Source of the DNA: an uncultured Oscillospiraceae bacterium | GTDB lineage: Bacteria > Bacillota > Clostridia > Oscillospirales > Oscillospiraceae | DNA: 64,000 nucleotides | Reading direction: 5' to 3' | Assembly: GCA_947627715.1 (NCBI GenBank) | Contig: CANQXK010000010.1 | Location: forward strand, 1-64,000 | Notes under the pieces: model-generated | What the model was told of the DNA's origin: nothing | What the model saw: only the letters and a program-made list of their open reading frames with translations | The model's database searches: none | Made by a program: the position numbers and the translations under genes | Part shown: positions 37,176-45,193 of the stretch, piece by piece | Position numbering within the stretch: the first letter of the stretch is position 1 | Layout: the number at the start of each line of letters is the position of its first letter

Positions 37176-37204
37176 AAAAGAGCGCCTTGCGGCGCTCTTT
37201 TTTT
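37175..37204 (+). terminator. Terminator of the MATE gene
   Basis: AAAAAAGAGCGCC pairs with GGCGCTCTTTTTT around TTGC and runs on in T residues. Confidence 0.93.
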
Positions 37205-37207
37205 AGA

Positions 37208-37240
37208 TTGTCGAAAAAGGGCATTGGCCTTTTTCGACAA
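37208..37240. repeat. Dispersed palindrome, TTGTCGAAAAAGG type
   Basis: TTGTCGAAAAAGG (37208-37220) pairs with CCTTTTTCGACAA (37228-37240), loop GCATTG-like. The same arms occur at 5487-5517, and single arms at 9422-9432 and near 50167-50175, so it is a repeated genomic element. Confidence 0.65.
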
Positions 37241-37317
37241 CTCCTGATCTCCTTTTGTGTTCCCGGAGTGTCGGAGCTGTGACAGGTGTACATATTCGCT
37301 GACATACGCAAAAGGGG

Positions 37318-37830
37318 TCAATCAATTTCAAAAGCAGGATCATATCTGACCACGCCTTTCACCGAAGGCGCATCATCCTGTAATTTGAACGCCATGAAGT
37401 ACTCGTCCCGCACTTCAAATGGCGCTTCTATTCCGTATAAGCTCGCCGGGAGATAACCGGCACGCGGATAATAAGCCGGGGAACCCAGCACCACAGAGTA
37501 GTCATACCCCAGCTGTTTGGCGATACGGTGTCCCTCCCGGATAAGCGCCAGCCCGATCCCTCTCCGCTGACAGGACGGAAGAACGGAAAGCGGCGCGAGA
37601 GCAAGTTCGACGGCTTCTCCTATGGTAATTTTGGTAAAAAGGATATGACCCACGATTTTGCCGTCTTCCACTGCCACAAGGGAGAGTCCTGGAATAAAGG
37701 CCGGAGCGGCCCTCAATTTGGTCACAAGCTCCTGCTCGTTTCCATCGCTGTGTTCGGCATGAGAAAACGCTTCTTTTACGACCTGAAAGACCGTATGATG
37801 ATCGTCTGCCCGTTCTTGCCTTATTTCCAT
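37318..37830 (-). CDS. GNAT-family N-acetyltransferase
   Basis: 170 residues. The acetyl-CoA site is PSCQRRGIGLALIREGHRIAKQLGY, preceded by the strand VGHILFTKITIG and followed by VVLGSPAYYPRAGYLPA. This layout (AFSHAEHSDGNEQELVTKLR at the N-terminus, YYPRxGF late) fits the YhbS-like group of unknown substrate. GGGGGCTTGT precedes ATG 37830. Confidence 0.85.
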   Translation of the reverse strand: MEIRQERADDHHTVFQVVKEAFSHAEHSDGNEQELVTKLRAAPAFIPGLSLVAVEDGKIVGHILFTKITIGEAVELALAPLSVLPSCQRRGIGLALIREGHRIAKQLGYDYSVVLGSPAYYPRAGYLPASLYGIEAPFEVRDEYFMAFKLQDDAPSVKGVVRYDPAFEID

Positions 37831-37865
37831 ACAAGCCCCCTATATGGAACGTCAAATTGAGACTT

Positions 37866-38045
37866 TTATTTCCCCTCGTTGCGGGCGCGGACGGCGAGGT
37901 TGGACATCAGCAGCGCCACGGCGCAGGGGGCGATGACCACCAGGGTGCTCATATTGCCGCCGGTGCGGAAGTAGCAGACGGCCGCCACGACGGTGAACGC
38001 CACGAAAACGCCGGTGAGGATCCAATAAAGGGTGCTCAGCTTCAT
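37866..38045 (-). CDS. Small two-helix membrane protein
   Basis: 59 residues from ATG 38045, preceded by GAGGAAGAG. Two hydrophobic helices: YWILTGVFVAFTVVAAVCYF and TLVVIAPCAVALLMSNLAV, then RARNEGK. It begins 8 bp after the glnS stop in the same direction, so it belongs to that transcript. No family recognised. Confidence 0.7.
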   Translation of the reverse strand: MKLSTLYWILTGVFVAFTVVAAVCYFRTGGNMSTLVVIAPCAVALLMSNLAVRARNEGK

Positions 38046-38052
38046 CTCTTCC

Positions 38053-39717
38053 TCACTTTCTGAACCCGTCCTTCAACGCCACGGAGCGGTTGAAAACAAG
38101 CTCTCCCGGTTTTGAGTCCTTATCCAGGGTGAAATACCCCAGGCGCAGGAACTGGAAGTCGTCGCACGGCTGCGCCTCCGCCAGGGCCGCCTCGACCTTG
38201 CAGCCCTCCACCACCTCAAGGGAGGCGGGGTCGATGCAGGCGGTGAAATCCTCCGCCGCGTCGGGGTCGGGGACGGAGAAGAGGTTGGAGTAGAGCCGGG
38301 CCTGGGCGTCCACGCACGTCCCGGCGTCCACCCAGTGGAGCGTCGCGCCCTTCACCTTCCGCCCGTCGGCGGGGTCCCCGCCCCGGGAGTCCGGGTCGTA
38401 GGTGCAGTGAACGGCGGTCACGTTTCCGCTTTCGTCCTTGTCGCACCCGGTGCAGGTCACGAGGTACGCGCCCTTCAGGCGGCACTCCGGGCCGCCGGGG
38501 TAAAGGCGCTTATATTTCGGCTCCGGCGACTCCATAAAGTCGTCCCGCTCCACCCACAGCTCCCGCGAGAAGGAGACGGCGCGGACGCCGGCTTCCGGGT
38601 CGTTGGGGTTGTTCTCCACCTCCACCGTCTCGGTCTTGCCCTCCGGGTAGTTGTCGATGATGAGCTTCACCGGGCGCAGTACCGCCATGCGGCGGGGGGC
38701 GTGGACGTTCAGGTCGTCCCGGAGGCAGGACTCCAAGAGGGCGTACTCCACGGTGGAGGAGACCTTGGCCACGCCGATTTTGTCGGTGAAGGCACGGATG
38801 GAGGCGGGGGTGTAGCCGCGCCGCCGGAGGCCGCACAGGGTGGGCATCCGGGGGTCGTCCCAGCCGGAGACCCAGCCCTCCTCCACCAGGCGGCGGAGCT
38901 TGCGCTTGCTCATGACGGTGTGGTCGATGCCCAGCCGCGCAAACTCGATCTGCCGTGGGCGCGAGGGCACGTCCGTGTTGTTGATGACCCAGTCGTAGAG
39001 GGGCCGGTGGTCCTCATATTCCAGGGAACACAGGGAGTGGGTGATGCCCTCTAAGGCGTCCTGAATGGGGTGGGCGAAGTCGTACATGGGGAAGATGCAC
39101 CACTTGGTGCCCTGGCGGTGGTGCTCGATATACCGAATGCGGTAGAGCACCGGGTCGCGCATATTGAAGTTGCCGGAGGCAAGGTCGATCTTCGCCCGCA
39201 GGGTGTACTTCCCCTCCGGGAACTCGCCCGCCTTCATGCGCTGGAAGAGGTCCAGATTCTCCTCCACGGGCCGGTCGCGCCAGGGGGAGCGGGCGGGGGT
39301 GTTGGTGTCCCCCCGGTATTCACGAAACTGCTCAGGCGTCAGCTCGCACACGTACGCCAGGCCCTTTTTGATGAGGCCGACGGCCAGCTCGTAGGTCTTT
39401 TCAAAGTAGTCCGAGCCGTAGAAAAACCGATCGTCCCAGTCGAAGCCCAGCCAGTGGATGTCCTCCTTGATGGCGTCCACGTACTCGGTGTCCTCCTTCG
39501 CGGGGTTGGTGTCGTCCATGCGGAGGTTGCAGATGCCGCCGAAACGCTGGGCGGTGCCGAAGTCGATGCACAGGGCCTTGCAGTGGCCGATGTGCAAGTA
39601 TCCGTTGGGTTCAGGCGGGAAGCGCGTGTGGACCTGCATCCCCTCAAACCGCCCGCCGGGGGCGATGTCCTCCGCCACAAAGGCCTCGATAAAATTGCGG
39701 CTCTCCATTTCAGCCAT
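38053..39717 (-). CDS. glnS: Glutaminyl-tRNA synthetase
   Basis: Class I synthetase that charges tRNA-Gln directly. HIGH-type motif PNGYLHIGH, KMSKS-type motif VMSKRKL, and the GlnRS/GluRS N-terminal LRMDDTNPAKED. The C-terminal beta-barrels (from about 340) bind the anticodon. 554 residues from ATG 39717. Many Firmicutes have no GlnRS and use GatCAB, so its presence is of some taxonomic use. Confidence 0.95.
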   Translation of the reverse strand: MAEMESRNFIEAFVAEDIAPGGRFEGMQVHTRFPPEPNGYLHIGHCKALCIDFGTAQRFGGICNLRMDDTNPAKEDTEYVDAIKEDIHWLGFDWDDRFFYGSDYFEKTYELAVGLIKKGLAYVCELTPEQFREYRGDTNTPARSPWRDRPVEENLDLFQRMKAGEFPEGKYTLRAKIDLASGNFNMRDPVLYRIRYIEHHRQGTKWCIFPMYDFAHPIQDALEGITHSLCSLEYEDHRPLYDWVINNTDVPSRPRQIEFARLGIDHTVMSKRKLRRLVEEGWVSGWDDPRMPTLCGLRRRGYTPASIRAFTDKIGVAKVSSTVEYALLESCLRDDLNVHAPRRMAVLRPVKLIIDNYPEGKTETVEVENNPNDPEAGVRAVSFSRELWVERDDFMESPEPKYKRLYPGGPECRLKGAYLVTCTGCDKDESGNVTAVHCTYDPDSRGGDPADGRKVKGATLHWVDAGTCVDAQARLYSNLFSVPDPDAAEDFTACIDPASLEVVEGCKVEAALAEAQPCDDFQFLRLGYFTLDKDSKPGELVFNRSVALKDGFRK

Positions 39718-39761
39718 AAACGGTCGTCCTTTCGGTGTGAGTGTATCAACAAGTAAATCCA

Positions 39762-39789
39762 ATTATAACAAAATTGCCGCCAAAGTCAA
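39762..39789 (-). promoter_or_regulatory. Promoter of glnS
   Basis: Minus strand TTGACT (39789-39784), 16 bp, TATAAT (39767-39762), about 45 bp before ATG 39717. Confidence 0.65.
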
Positions 39790-39857
39790 GTGTTTCCCGG
39801 CCCCGGCGGGTCCCCTGTCCCGGCGGGGCCGGGCGGCGGCGCTATTGAAAAAGGAGA

Positions 39858-39894
39858 GCCAATGGCCCGGAAGAGATCTTCCCAGGCCATTGGC
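39858..39894 (-). terminator. Terminator of the ABC transporter gene
   Basis: On the minus strand GCCAATGGCC (39894-39885) pairs with GGCCATTGGC (39867-39858), followed by TCTCCTTTTTC. It lies 20 bp past the ABC gene stop. Confidence 0.75.
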
Positions 39895-39914
39895 CCCTTT
39901 CATATGGCGTTTTG

Positions 39915-41507
39915 CTATGCTCCCAGCACGATCACATCGTCGAACCGGCGCAGCTTTTCCTCCGAAAACTGGTGAGACACAACAAGCAGCAGCTTCCCGG
40001 AAATGGACAGGAGCAGGTCCTCGATCTTCTCTGCGGTGTCTTCGTCGAGATTGGCAAGCGGCTCGTCAAGGATCAGGACGTCCGTGTTCCGCAGCAGCGC
40101 CCGCGCCAGGCAAACGCGCTTTTTCTCGCCGCCGGAAAGATTCGCGCCGTTTTCCGTGATGACGGTATCCAGCGACCGCAAATCGGCGAATCTGTCAAGG
40201 CCGAGGCTATGCAGCATCTTTATGAGTTCTTCATCGCGCACATCGCGGTACATCGTCAGGTTGTTTCTCAGCGTGTCGTGGAACAAGACCGCCTCCTGCC
40301 TCACAACGGTGATCGCCGAATAGGTTGACCCATACGCGGTGACAGGCGTCCCGTCAACGGTGATCCGGCCGCTTGCAACGTCATAATAGCGCAGAAGCAA
40401 ATTGACGGCGGTGGTCTTTCCGCAGCCGCTGGGACCCTTGATCAGATATTTTTTGCCTTTTTCCGCGGTGAAGGTGAAGTCCTTGAAAAGCGGGCAGTCA
40501 TCGGTATAACCGAAGGAAACGCCCTCGTATCGGATTTCTCTCTCAACGCAGGGCAGGGCGTTCGTATTGGCGCCGCTGGCGACGTGTGAGACGAACTGTT
40601 CCATCGCCGCGCAGGAGGGCCGGATGGCGATAAGCTGGCGGATGATCTCCGCCAGAGAGATCAACGGATAGGAGAGCTGGTCGATCATGCCGATGGCGAC
40701 GAAGAAATCCCCCGCCGAAAATTCTCCCGACAGGACAAGCCAGGTGGAACACGCAAGCACGATAAAATACGAAAGGTACGAGATCAGCGTTGTGATGAGC
40801 TGCGCCGCCGCCCCCAGGACCGTATCCCGGAGAAGCTTGTCCATGGATGAAGCGTTGGATTCATCGAACCTGAAGAGGATCTGCCCCTCGACGGAAAAAT
40901 TCTTGATGATCTCAAAGCCGCTGAGCCAGTCGTTCACCTTTGCCAGATTCTCTTCCACCGACTGAATGTATTCGTCCGTCGCCTTTTGCAGGCGTTTTTC
41001 AATGAGCTTGGGGACGTACAGCGGCGTGGTCAAAAGCGCGATGGTGATGAGCGCGATCCGCCAATCCAAAAGGAACAGGGCGACGTTGACAAAGATGATT
41101 TTCAGCAGGATCTCCCACAGGAGGGGCAGCATCTGAAAATAGCGGGAGCGGATCATGTCGGCCTCGCCCGTGTATTTGGCCACATACTCCCCCTGCGGCT
41201 TTTCTTTGTACGCGACGTAGTCCCGGCCAATGATGCCGGCGAAAATATCGCGCTTCAAAAGCCGAAGGCAGCCCACGGAAAATCGGTCGCTGAACCTTCT
41301 GTAGCCGTAATAGAAGAGCACCTCGCCAAGAATAAACCCGATCAGCAAAGCCGCGTATTTGATCGCTGCCGCCGCGTCACCGGCCAGCGCACGGTCCAGA
41401 ACATCGCCCTTGAAAAATTGCAGCGCCACCGCGAAGACCGTGCTGATGAGTACAAAAACCAAAGCCCCTATATAATAGGCGCTGTTCCTGCGCAGATATT
41501 TCTTCAT
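39915..41507 (-). CDS. ABC exporter half-transporter (membrane + ATPase)
   Basis: 530 residues. Six membrane helices (about 1-290), then a nucleotide-binding domain: Walker A GPSGCGKTT, Q-loop VVRQEAVLF, signature LSGGEKKR, Walker B LILDEPLA, switch VSHQ. It exports a peptide, lipid or drug as a homodimer, or as a heterodimer with a partner encoded elsewhere. Codon use is less GC-biased than its neighbours, which hints at transfer. GAAAGG precedes ATG 41507. The leader carries a tiny reading frame and a hairpin, a layout seen in antibiotic-induced genes. Confidence 0.88.
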   Translation of the reverse strand: MKKYLRRNSAYYIGALVFVLISTVFAVALQFFKGDVLDRALAGDAAAAIKYAALLIGFILGEVLFYYGYRRFSDRFSVGCLRLLKRDIFAGIIGRDYVAYKEKPQGEYVAKYTGEADMIRSRYFQMLPLLWEILLKIIFVNVALFLLDWRIALITIALLTTPLYVPKLIEKRLQKATDEYIQSVEENLAKVNDWLSGFEIIKNFSVEGQILFRFDESNASSMDKLLRDTVLGAAAQLITTLISYLSYFIVLACSTWLVLSGEFSAGDFFVAIGMIDQLSYPLISLAEIIRQLIAIRPSCAAMEQFVSHVASGANTNALPCVEREIRYEGVSFGYTDDCPLFKDFTFTAEKGKKYLIKGPSGCGKTTAVNLLLRYYDVASGRITVDGTPVTAYGSTYSAITVVRQEAVLFHDTLRNNLTMYRDVRDEELIKMLHSLGLDRFADLRSLDTVITENGANLSGGEKKRVCLARALLRNTDVLILDEPLANLDEDTAEKIEDLLLSISGKLLLVVSHQFSEEKLRRFDDVIVLGA

Positions 41508-41543
41508 TTTGATTATCCTTTCTATTGTTTCGCCTTTCGGAAA

Positions 41544-41576
41544 CGATAGAAGGATAGGTCATATTTCCTTCTATCG
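41544..41576 (-). promoter_or_regulatory. Leader hairpin between leader peptide and ABC gene
   Basis: On the minus strand CGATAGAAGGA (41576-41566) pairs perfectly with TCCTTCTATCG (41554-41544). It starts 3 bases after the leader-peptide stop and ends 36 bases before the ABC gene start, with no T run, so it more probably affects translation or RNA decay than termination. Confidence 0.55.
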
Positions 41577-41578
41577 CC

Positions 41579-41605
41579 TCAGAAGGAAATACGGCGTTTC
41601 ACCAT
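41579..41605 (-). CDS. Putative 8-residue leader peptide MVKRRISF
   Basis: ATG 41605 follows GGGAGG with a 9-base gap and is terminated by TGA at 41579-41581. The peptide is basic at its centre (KRR). Ribosome stalling here would change the following hairpin and so the expression of the ABC exporter. Inferred from position and ribosome site only. Confidence 0.5.
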   Translation of the reverse strand: MVKRRISF

Positions 41606-41637
41606 GGCGGCACACCTCCCGTTGTCTCTTGTCCTGG

Positions 41638-41666
41638 ATTATAGCATATATGATGTTCCAATGCAA
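41638..41666 (-). promoter_or_regulatory. Promoter of the leader peptide-ABC transcript
   Basis: Minus strand TTGCAT (41666-41661), 17 bp, TATAAT (41643-41638) with TG one base upstream (extended -10). Confidence 0.75.
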
Positions 41667-41759
41667 CAAGGCCGCTTCCCGGCGGGCGGCGGGGTGGCAA
41701 GGGAGGGAGCGCAGACATAGGATAGCACGACACATTCGGTCAGAAAGGACAGATCGTTT

Positions 41760-41990
41760 ATGGATAGATCACTTTTCTCCCTGCCGGAGGGCTCCGTGGG
41801 CGTGGTGCGGGCCGTCGGTCTTGAGCGGGACGCCCGGCGCAGGCTCATGGATCTGGGGTTTACCGCCGGGGCCAGGGTGACCAGCCTCTTTTCCGCGCCC
41901 GCCGGGGATCCGCGGGCGTACATGGTGCGCGGCGCGGTCATCGCCCTCCGGCGGCAGGACGCCGCGGCTGTGACCGTGGCGGGCGTATAG
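41760..41990 (+). CDS. feoA: FeoA, ferrous iron transport accessory protein
   Basis: 76 residues of the SH3-like FeoA fold: SLPEGSVGVVRAVGL, RRRLMDLGFTAGARVTSLF, then GAVIALRRQDAAAVTV. It binds or regulates FeoB at the cytoplasmic face. AAAGGACAG precedes ATG 41760. 11 bp ahead of feoB. Confidence 0.92.
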   Translation: MDRSLFSLPEGSVGVVRAVGLERDARRRLMDLGFTAGARVTSLFSAPAGDPRAYMVRGAVIALRRQDAAAVTVAGV

Positions 41991-42001
41991 GGGAGGCTCG
42001 C

Positions 42002-44116
42002 ATGGGACTTACATTGCGCTCCGTGGGGCGCGCCGCCGCCAAAGAGGGCGAGACGCGGGAGGCTCCCGCGCAGCTCACCGCCGCCCTGGCGGGGAATCCC
42101 AACGTGGGAAAAAGCACCGTTTTCAACGGCCTCACCGGCCTTCACCAGCACACGGGCAACTGGTCGGGGAAGACCGTCCTCACCGCCTCCGGCCGCTTTG
42201 CGCTTGAGGGCAAAAGCTACGCCCTGGTGGACATCCCGGGGGCCTACTCCCTCCGGGCCTCGTCGGCGGAGGAGGAGGCGGCCAGGGACTACATCGCCTT
42301 CGGCGGGGCGGACCTTGTGGTGGCGGTCTGCGACGCCGGGGCGCTGGAGCGAAATCTCAACCTGGCGCTCCAGATCTTAGAGGTGACGCCCAACGTCATT
42401 TTGGCCGTCAACCTCATGGATCAGGCGAAAAAGAGGGGCATCGCCGTGGACACGGAGAAGCTTTCTGCCCTGCTGGGCGTGCCGGTCATCCCCATGGCGG
42501 CGCGAAAGGGGCGGGGGCTTTCGGACCTCAAGCGGGCCATCGCGGACTTCTCCCCCCGGCCCTACGCCTACACGCCGCGCTATACGCAGGGCGTGGAGGC
42601 GGCGGTCAACGTGCTGGAGATGGCGCTGGAGAACCTTCTGGACGGGAAATTGAACGCCCGGTTCGCCGCCCTGCGGCTTTTAGAGGGGGACGCGCGGTTT
42701 TTAGAGAAGATTGACGATTTTCTGGGCTTCCCCCTCCGGGAAAGGCCGGAGGCCGCCAAGGCCCTTGGACAGGCGCGGGAGCTTCTCAAAAGCGCCGGCA
42801 TCGAGGAGGCGGAGGTGGGGGACCTTCTCATCTCCGGGATCTTCGCCTGCTCGGAGGCGCTCTGCCGGGAGTGCGTCCGGGGGCCGTCGGGCTACGGGGA
42901 GCGGCAGCTGCGCGTGGACCGCTTTCTGACGCGCCGGGCCACGGGCATCCCGGTGATGCTCCTGCTTCTGGCCCTCATCTTCTTCATCACCATCAAGGGG
43001 GCCAACGGCCCCTCCGACCTGCTCTACGCCCTCTTCAACCGGGCCGGGGAGGTCATGCGGCGGGGGCTGGTGAGCGCCGGGGCGCCGGATCGGCTGACGG
43101 AGGCGCTGATCTCCGGCGTGTGGCGGGTGCTGAGCTACGTCACCAGCGTGATGCTGCCGCCCATGGCTATCTTTTTCCCCCTGTTCACCCTTTTGGAGGA
43201 CCTGGGGTATCTGCCGCGGGTGGCCTTCGACCTGGACGCCGGCTTCCGCCGGGCGGGGGCGTGCGGGAAGCAGTGCCTGACCATGGCTATGGGCTTCGGC
43301 TGCAACGCCGCCGGGGTGGTGGGCTGCCGGATCATCGACTCCAGACGGGAGCGGCTGATCGCCGTGCTGACCAACTCGCTGGTGCCCTGCAACGGGCGGT
43401 TCCCCATCCTCATCGCCCTCATCACCCTCTTTTTGGTGACCGGCCACGGGGCGGGAAGCGCGGCGCTGGCCGCGCTGGCGCTGACCGGGTTCATCCTGGC
43501 GGGGGTGGCGGCGACGTTCCTGGCCTCGTGGGCGCTGAGCCGCACGGTCCTCCGGGGCGAACCCTCCTCCCCCACCTTAGAGCTGCCGCCCTTCCGCGCG
43601 CCGAAGGTGGGCGAGGTGATCGTTCGGTCGCTGCTCGACCGCACGCTGTTCGTCCTTGGCCGCGCCGCCGCCGTGGCCGCCCCGGCGGGCCTGCTCATTT
43701 GGCTCACGGCAAACGTCCGCGTGGGCGGCGTCACGGTGCTCCACGCCGTCACCGGGGCGCTGGACCCCGTGGGGCGGTTTCTGGGCATGGACGGGGTCAT
43801 CCTCACCGCCTTTCTCCTGGGCATCCCCGCCAACGAGACGGTGGTCCCCATCATGATCATGGCCTACGCCGCCTCCGGCACCTTTCAGGGGTACGAGAGC
43901 GTCTCCGCCCTGGGGGAGCTGCTGCGGGCCAACGGCTGGACGGCGGTGACCGCCGTCTGCACCGCCCTCTTCACCGTCCTGCACTGGCCCTGCGCCACAA
44001 CGCTGCTGACCGTCAGGAAGGAGACGGGGAGCCTCAAATGGACCGTGCTGGCGGCTGTTCTCCCCGCGCTGATGGGCGTTTTCGTCTGCGCCCTGGTCGC
44101 CCATGTCTTTGGCTAA
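42002..44116 (+). CDS. feoB: FeoB, ferrous iron transporter with GTPase domain
   Basis: 704 residues. The N-terminal GTPase domain has G1 AGNPNVGKSTVFN, switch I NWSGKTV, G3 DIPGAYSL and NLMD for guanine; a guanine-dissociation-inhibitor helical domain follows to about 290. The membrane part has two Gate repeats, with FGCNAAGVVGCRI and IPANETVVPIM carrying the Cys/metal-path residues. It imports Fe(II), the main iron form under anoxia. Confidence 0.96.
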   Translation: MGLTLRSVGRAAAKEGETREAPAQLTAALAGNPNVGKSTVFNGLTGLHQHTGNWSGKTVLTASGRFALEGKSYALVDIPGAYSLRASSAEEEAARDYIAFGGADLVVAVCDAGALERNLNLALQILEVTPNVILAVNLMDQAKKRGIAVDTEKLSALLGVPVIPMAARKGRGLSDLKRAIADFSPRPYAYTPRYTQGVEAAVNVLEMALENLLDGKLNARFAALRLLEGDARFLEKIDDFLGFPLRERPEAAKALGQARELLKSAGIEEAEVGDLLISGIFACSEALCRECVRGPSGYGERQLRVDRFLTRRATGIPVMLLLLALIFFITIKGANGPSDLLYALFNRAGEVMRRGLVSAGAPDRLTEALISGVWRVLSYVTSVMLPPMAIFFPLFTLLEDLGYLPRVAFDLDAGFRRAGACGKQCLTMAMGFGCNAAGVVGCRIIDSRRERLIAVLTNSLVPCNGRFPILIALITLFLVTGHGAGSAALAALALTGFILAGVAATFLASWALSRTVLRGEPSSPTLELPPFRAPKVGEVIVRSLLDRTLFVLGRAAAVAAPAGLLIWLTANVRVGGVTVLHAVTGALDPVGRFLGMDGVILTAFLLGIPANETVVPIMIMAYAASGTFQGYESVSALGELLRANGWTAVTAVCTALFTVLHWPCATTLLTVRKETGSLKWTVLAAVLPALMGVFVCALVAHVFG

Positions 44117-44120
44117 AAGG

Positions 44121-44165
44121 AAAAAAGGCGGCGTCTTTGCCTGTCAGGGCGGGGACGCCGCTTTT
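44121..44165 (+). terminator. Terminator of feoAB
   Basis: GCGGCGTC (44128-44135) pairs with GACGCCGC (44154-44161) within an A-run/T-run frame (six A before, TTTT after). Confidence 0.75.
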
Positions 44166-44200
44166 GACGCGGGCGCGGGGCGGGGCGTTTGAAATTTTTC

Positions 44201-44229
44201 TTGCATTTTGGCATGTCCCGCTATATAAT
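44201..44229 (+). promoter_or_regulatory. Promoter of the YitT-family gene
   Basis: TTGCAT (44201-44206), 17 bp, TATAAT (44224-44229), 34 bp before the ATG. Confidence 0.7.
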
Positions 44230-44263
44230 GTCCCCGAAAGGAAGAAAAAGGGGGACTCCTCCA

Positions 44264-45124
44264 ATGATGAAGAAAACGCCCAGGCAGTGGGCCGTTTGGT
44301 TCCTGATCCTCAACGCCGGACTCATCGCCACGGCGGCGGGCATCGCGCTCTTTAAGTCGCCCAACCATTTCGCCATGGGCGGCACATCGGGCCTCGCCGT
44401 CATCATGTCGGCCCTCTGGCCGGGGCTGAACGTCTCCGGCGCCATGTTCATCATCAACGCGGCGCTGATCCTGGTGGGCTTCCTCTTTCTGGGGAAGAGC
44501 TTCGGGTGGGGGACCATCTACGCCTCCGTGGCGCTGTCGGTGTACGTGGCCATGTTCGAGTGGCTTGTGCCGCTGAAGGCCCCTTTGACGGACGACGCGC
44601 TTCTGGAGGTCATCTGGGCGGTGATCCTGCCGGGCGTGGGCACGGCGCTTGTTTTCAACATCGGCGCTTCCACCGGCGGCACGGACATCATCGCCATGAT
44701 CCTCTCCAGGCGGACCTCCCTTGAGGTGGGGAAGGCGCTGCTGGTCCCGGATTTTGCCATTACCGCCTGCACGTTCTTCATCTTCGACATCAAGACCGCC
44801 CTCTACAGCCTGACAGGGCTTCTCATGAAGGTGTTCCTGGTGGACATCGTCATAGACGGCATCAATTCCCGCAAATACTGCACCATCATCTCCTCCCACC
44901 CGGAGGAGATCAAGGAGTTCATCCTCACAAAGCTCCGGCGCGGGGCCACCATCACCCGCGCCGAAGGCGCGTTTTCCGGCAAGGCGGAGGTCATGATCAC
45001 CACCGTGCTCTCCCGCCGCCAGGCCGTGTATCTGCGCAACTTCATCAGGAGCATCGACGCCAACGCCTTCATCACCATGGTCAACTCGTCCCAGATCATC
45101 GGCAAGGGCTTTCGGGAGATGTAA
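44264..45124 (+). CDS. YitT family membrane protein (DUF161/DUF2179)
   Basis: 286 residues. Five or six membrane helices with the conserved FAMGGTSGLAVI and GASTGGTDIIAMIL segments, then a cytosolic DUF2179 domain (CTIISSHPEEIKEFIL, RGATITRAEGAFSGKAEVMI). Common in Firmicutes, transport role unknown. ATG 44264 (or 44267) follows the promoter; frames upstream of it would begin inside the promoter. Confidence 0.9.
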   Translation: MMKKTPRQWAVWFLILNAGLIATAAGIALFKSPNHFAMGGTSGLAVIMSALWPGLNVSGAMFIINAALILVGFLFLGKSFGWGTIYASVALSVYVAMFEWLVPLKAPLTDDALLEVIWAVILPGVGTALVFNIGASTGGTDIIAMILSRRTSLEVGKALLVPDFAITACTFFIFDIKTALYSLTGLLMKVFLVDIVIDGINSRKYCTIISSHPEEIKEFILTKLRRGATITRAEGAFSGKAEVMITTVLSRRQAVYLRNFIRSIDANAFITMVNSSQIIGKGFREM

Positions 45125-45152
45125 AAGCTCTGCGGGAAAAGGGCGGCGAAAA

Positions 45153-45189
45153 GGCCGGGGATTTTCACGATCCCCGGCCATATTTTTTT
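45153..45189 (+). terminator. Terminator of the YitT-family gene
   Basis: GGCCGGGGAT (45153-45162) pairs with ATCCCCGGCC (45170-45179), then ATATTTTTTT. Confidence 0.92.
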
Positions 45190-45193
45190 GCCC

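Noticed and set aside
41377-41562. A 61-codon frame overlapping the start of the ABC gene
   Set aside because: It starts inside the leader hairpin, has no ribosome site and overlaps the exporter coding region in another frame.
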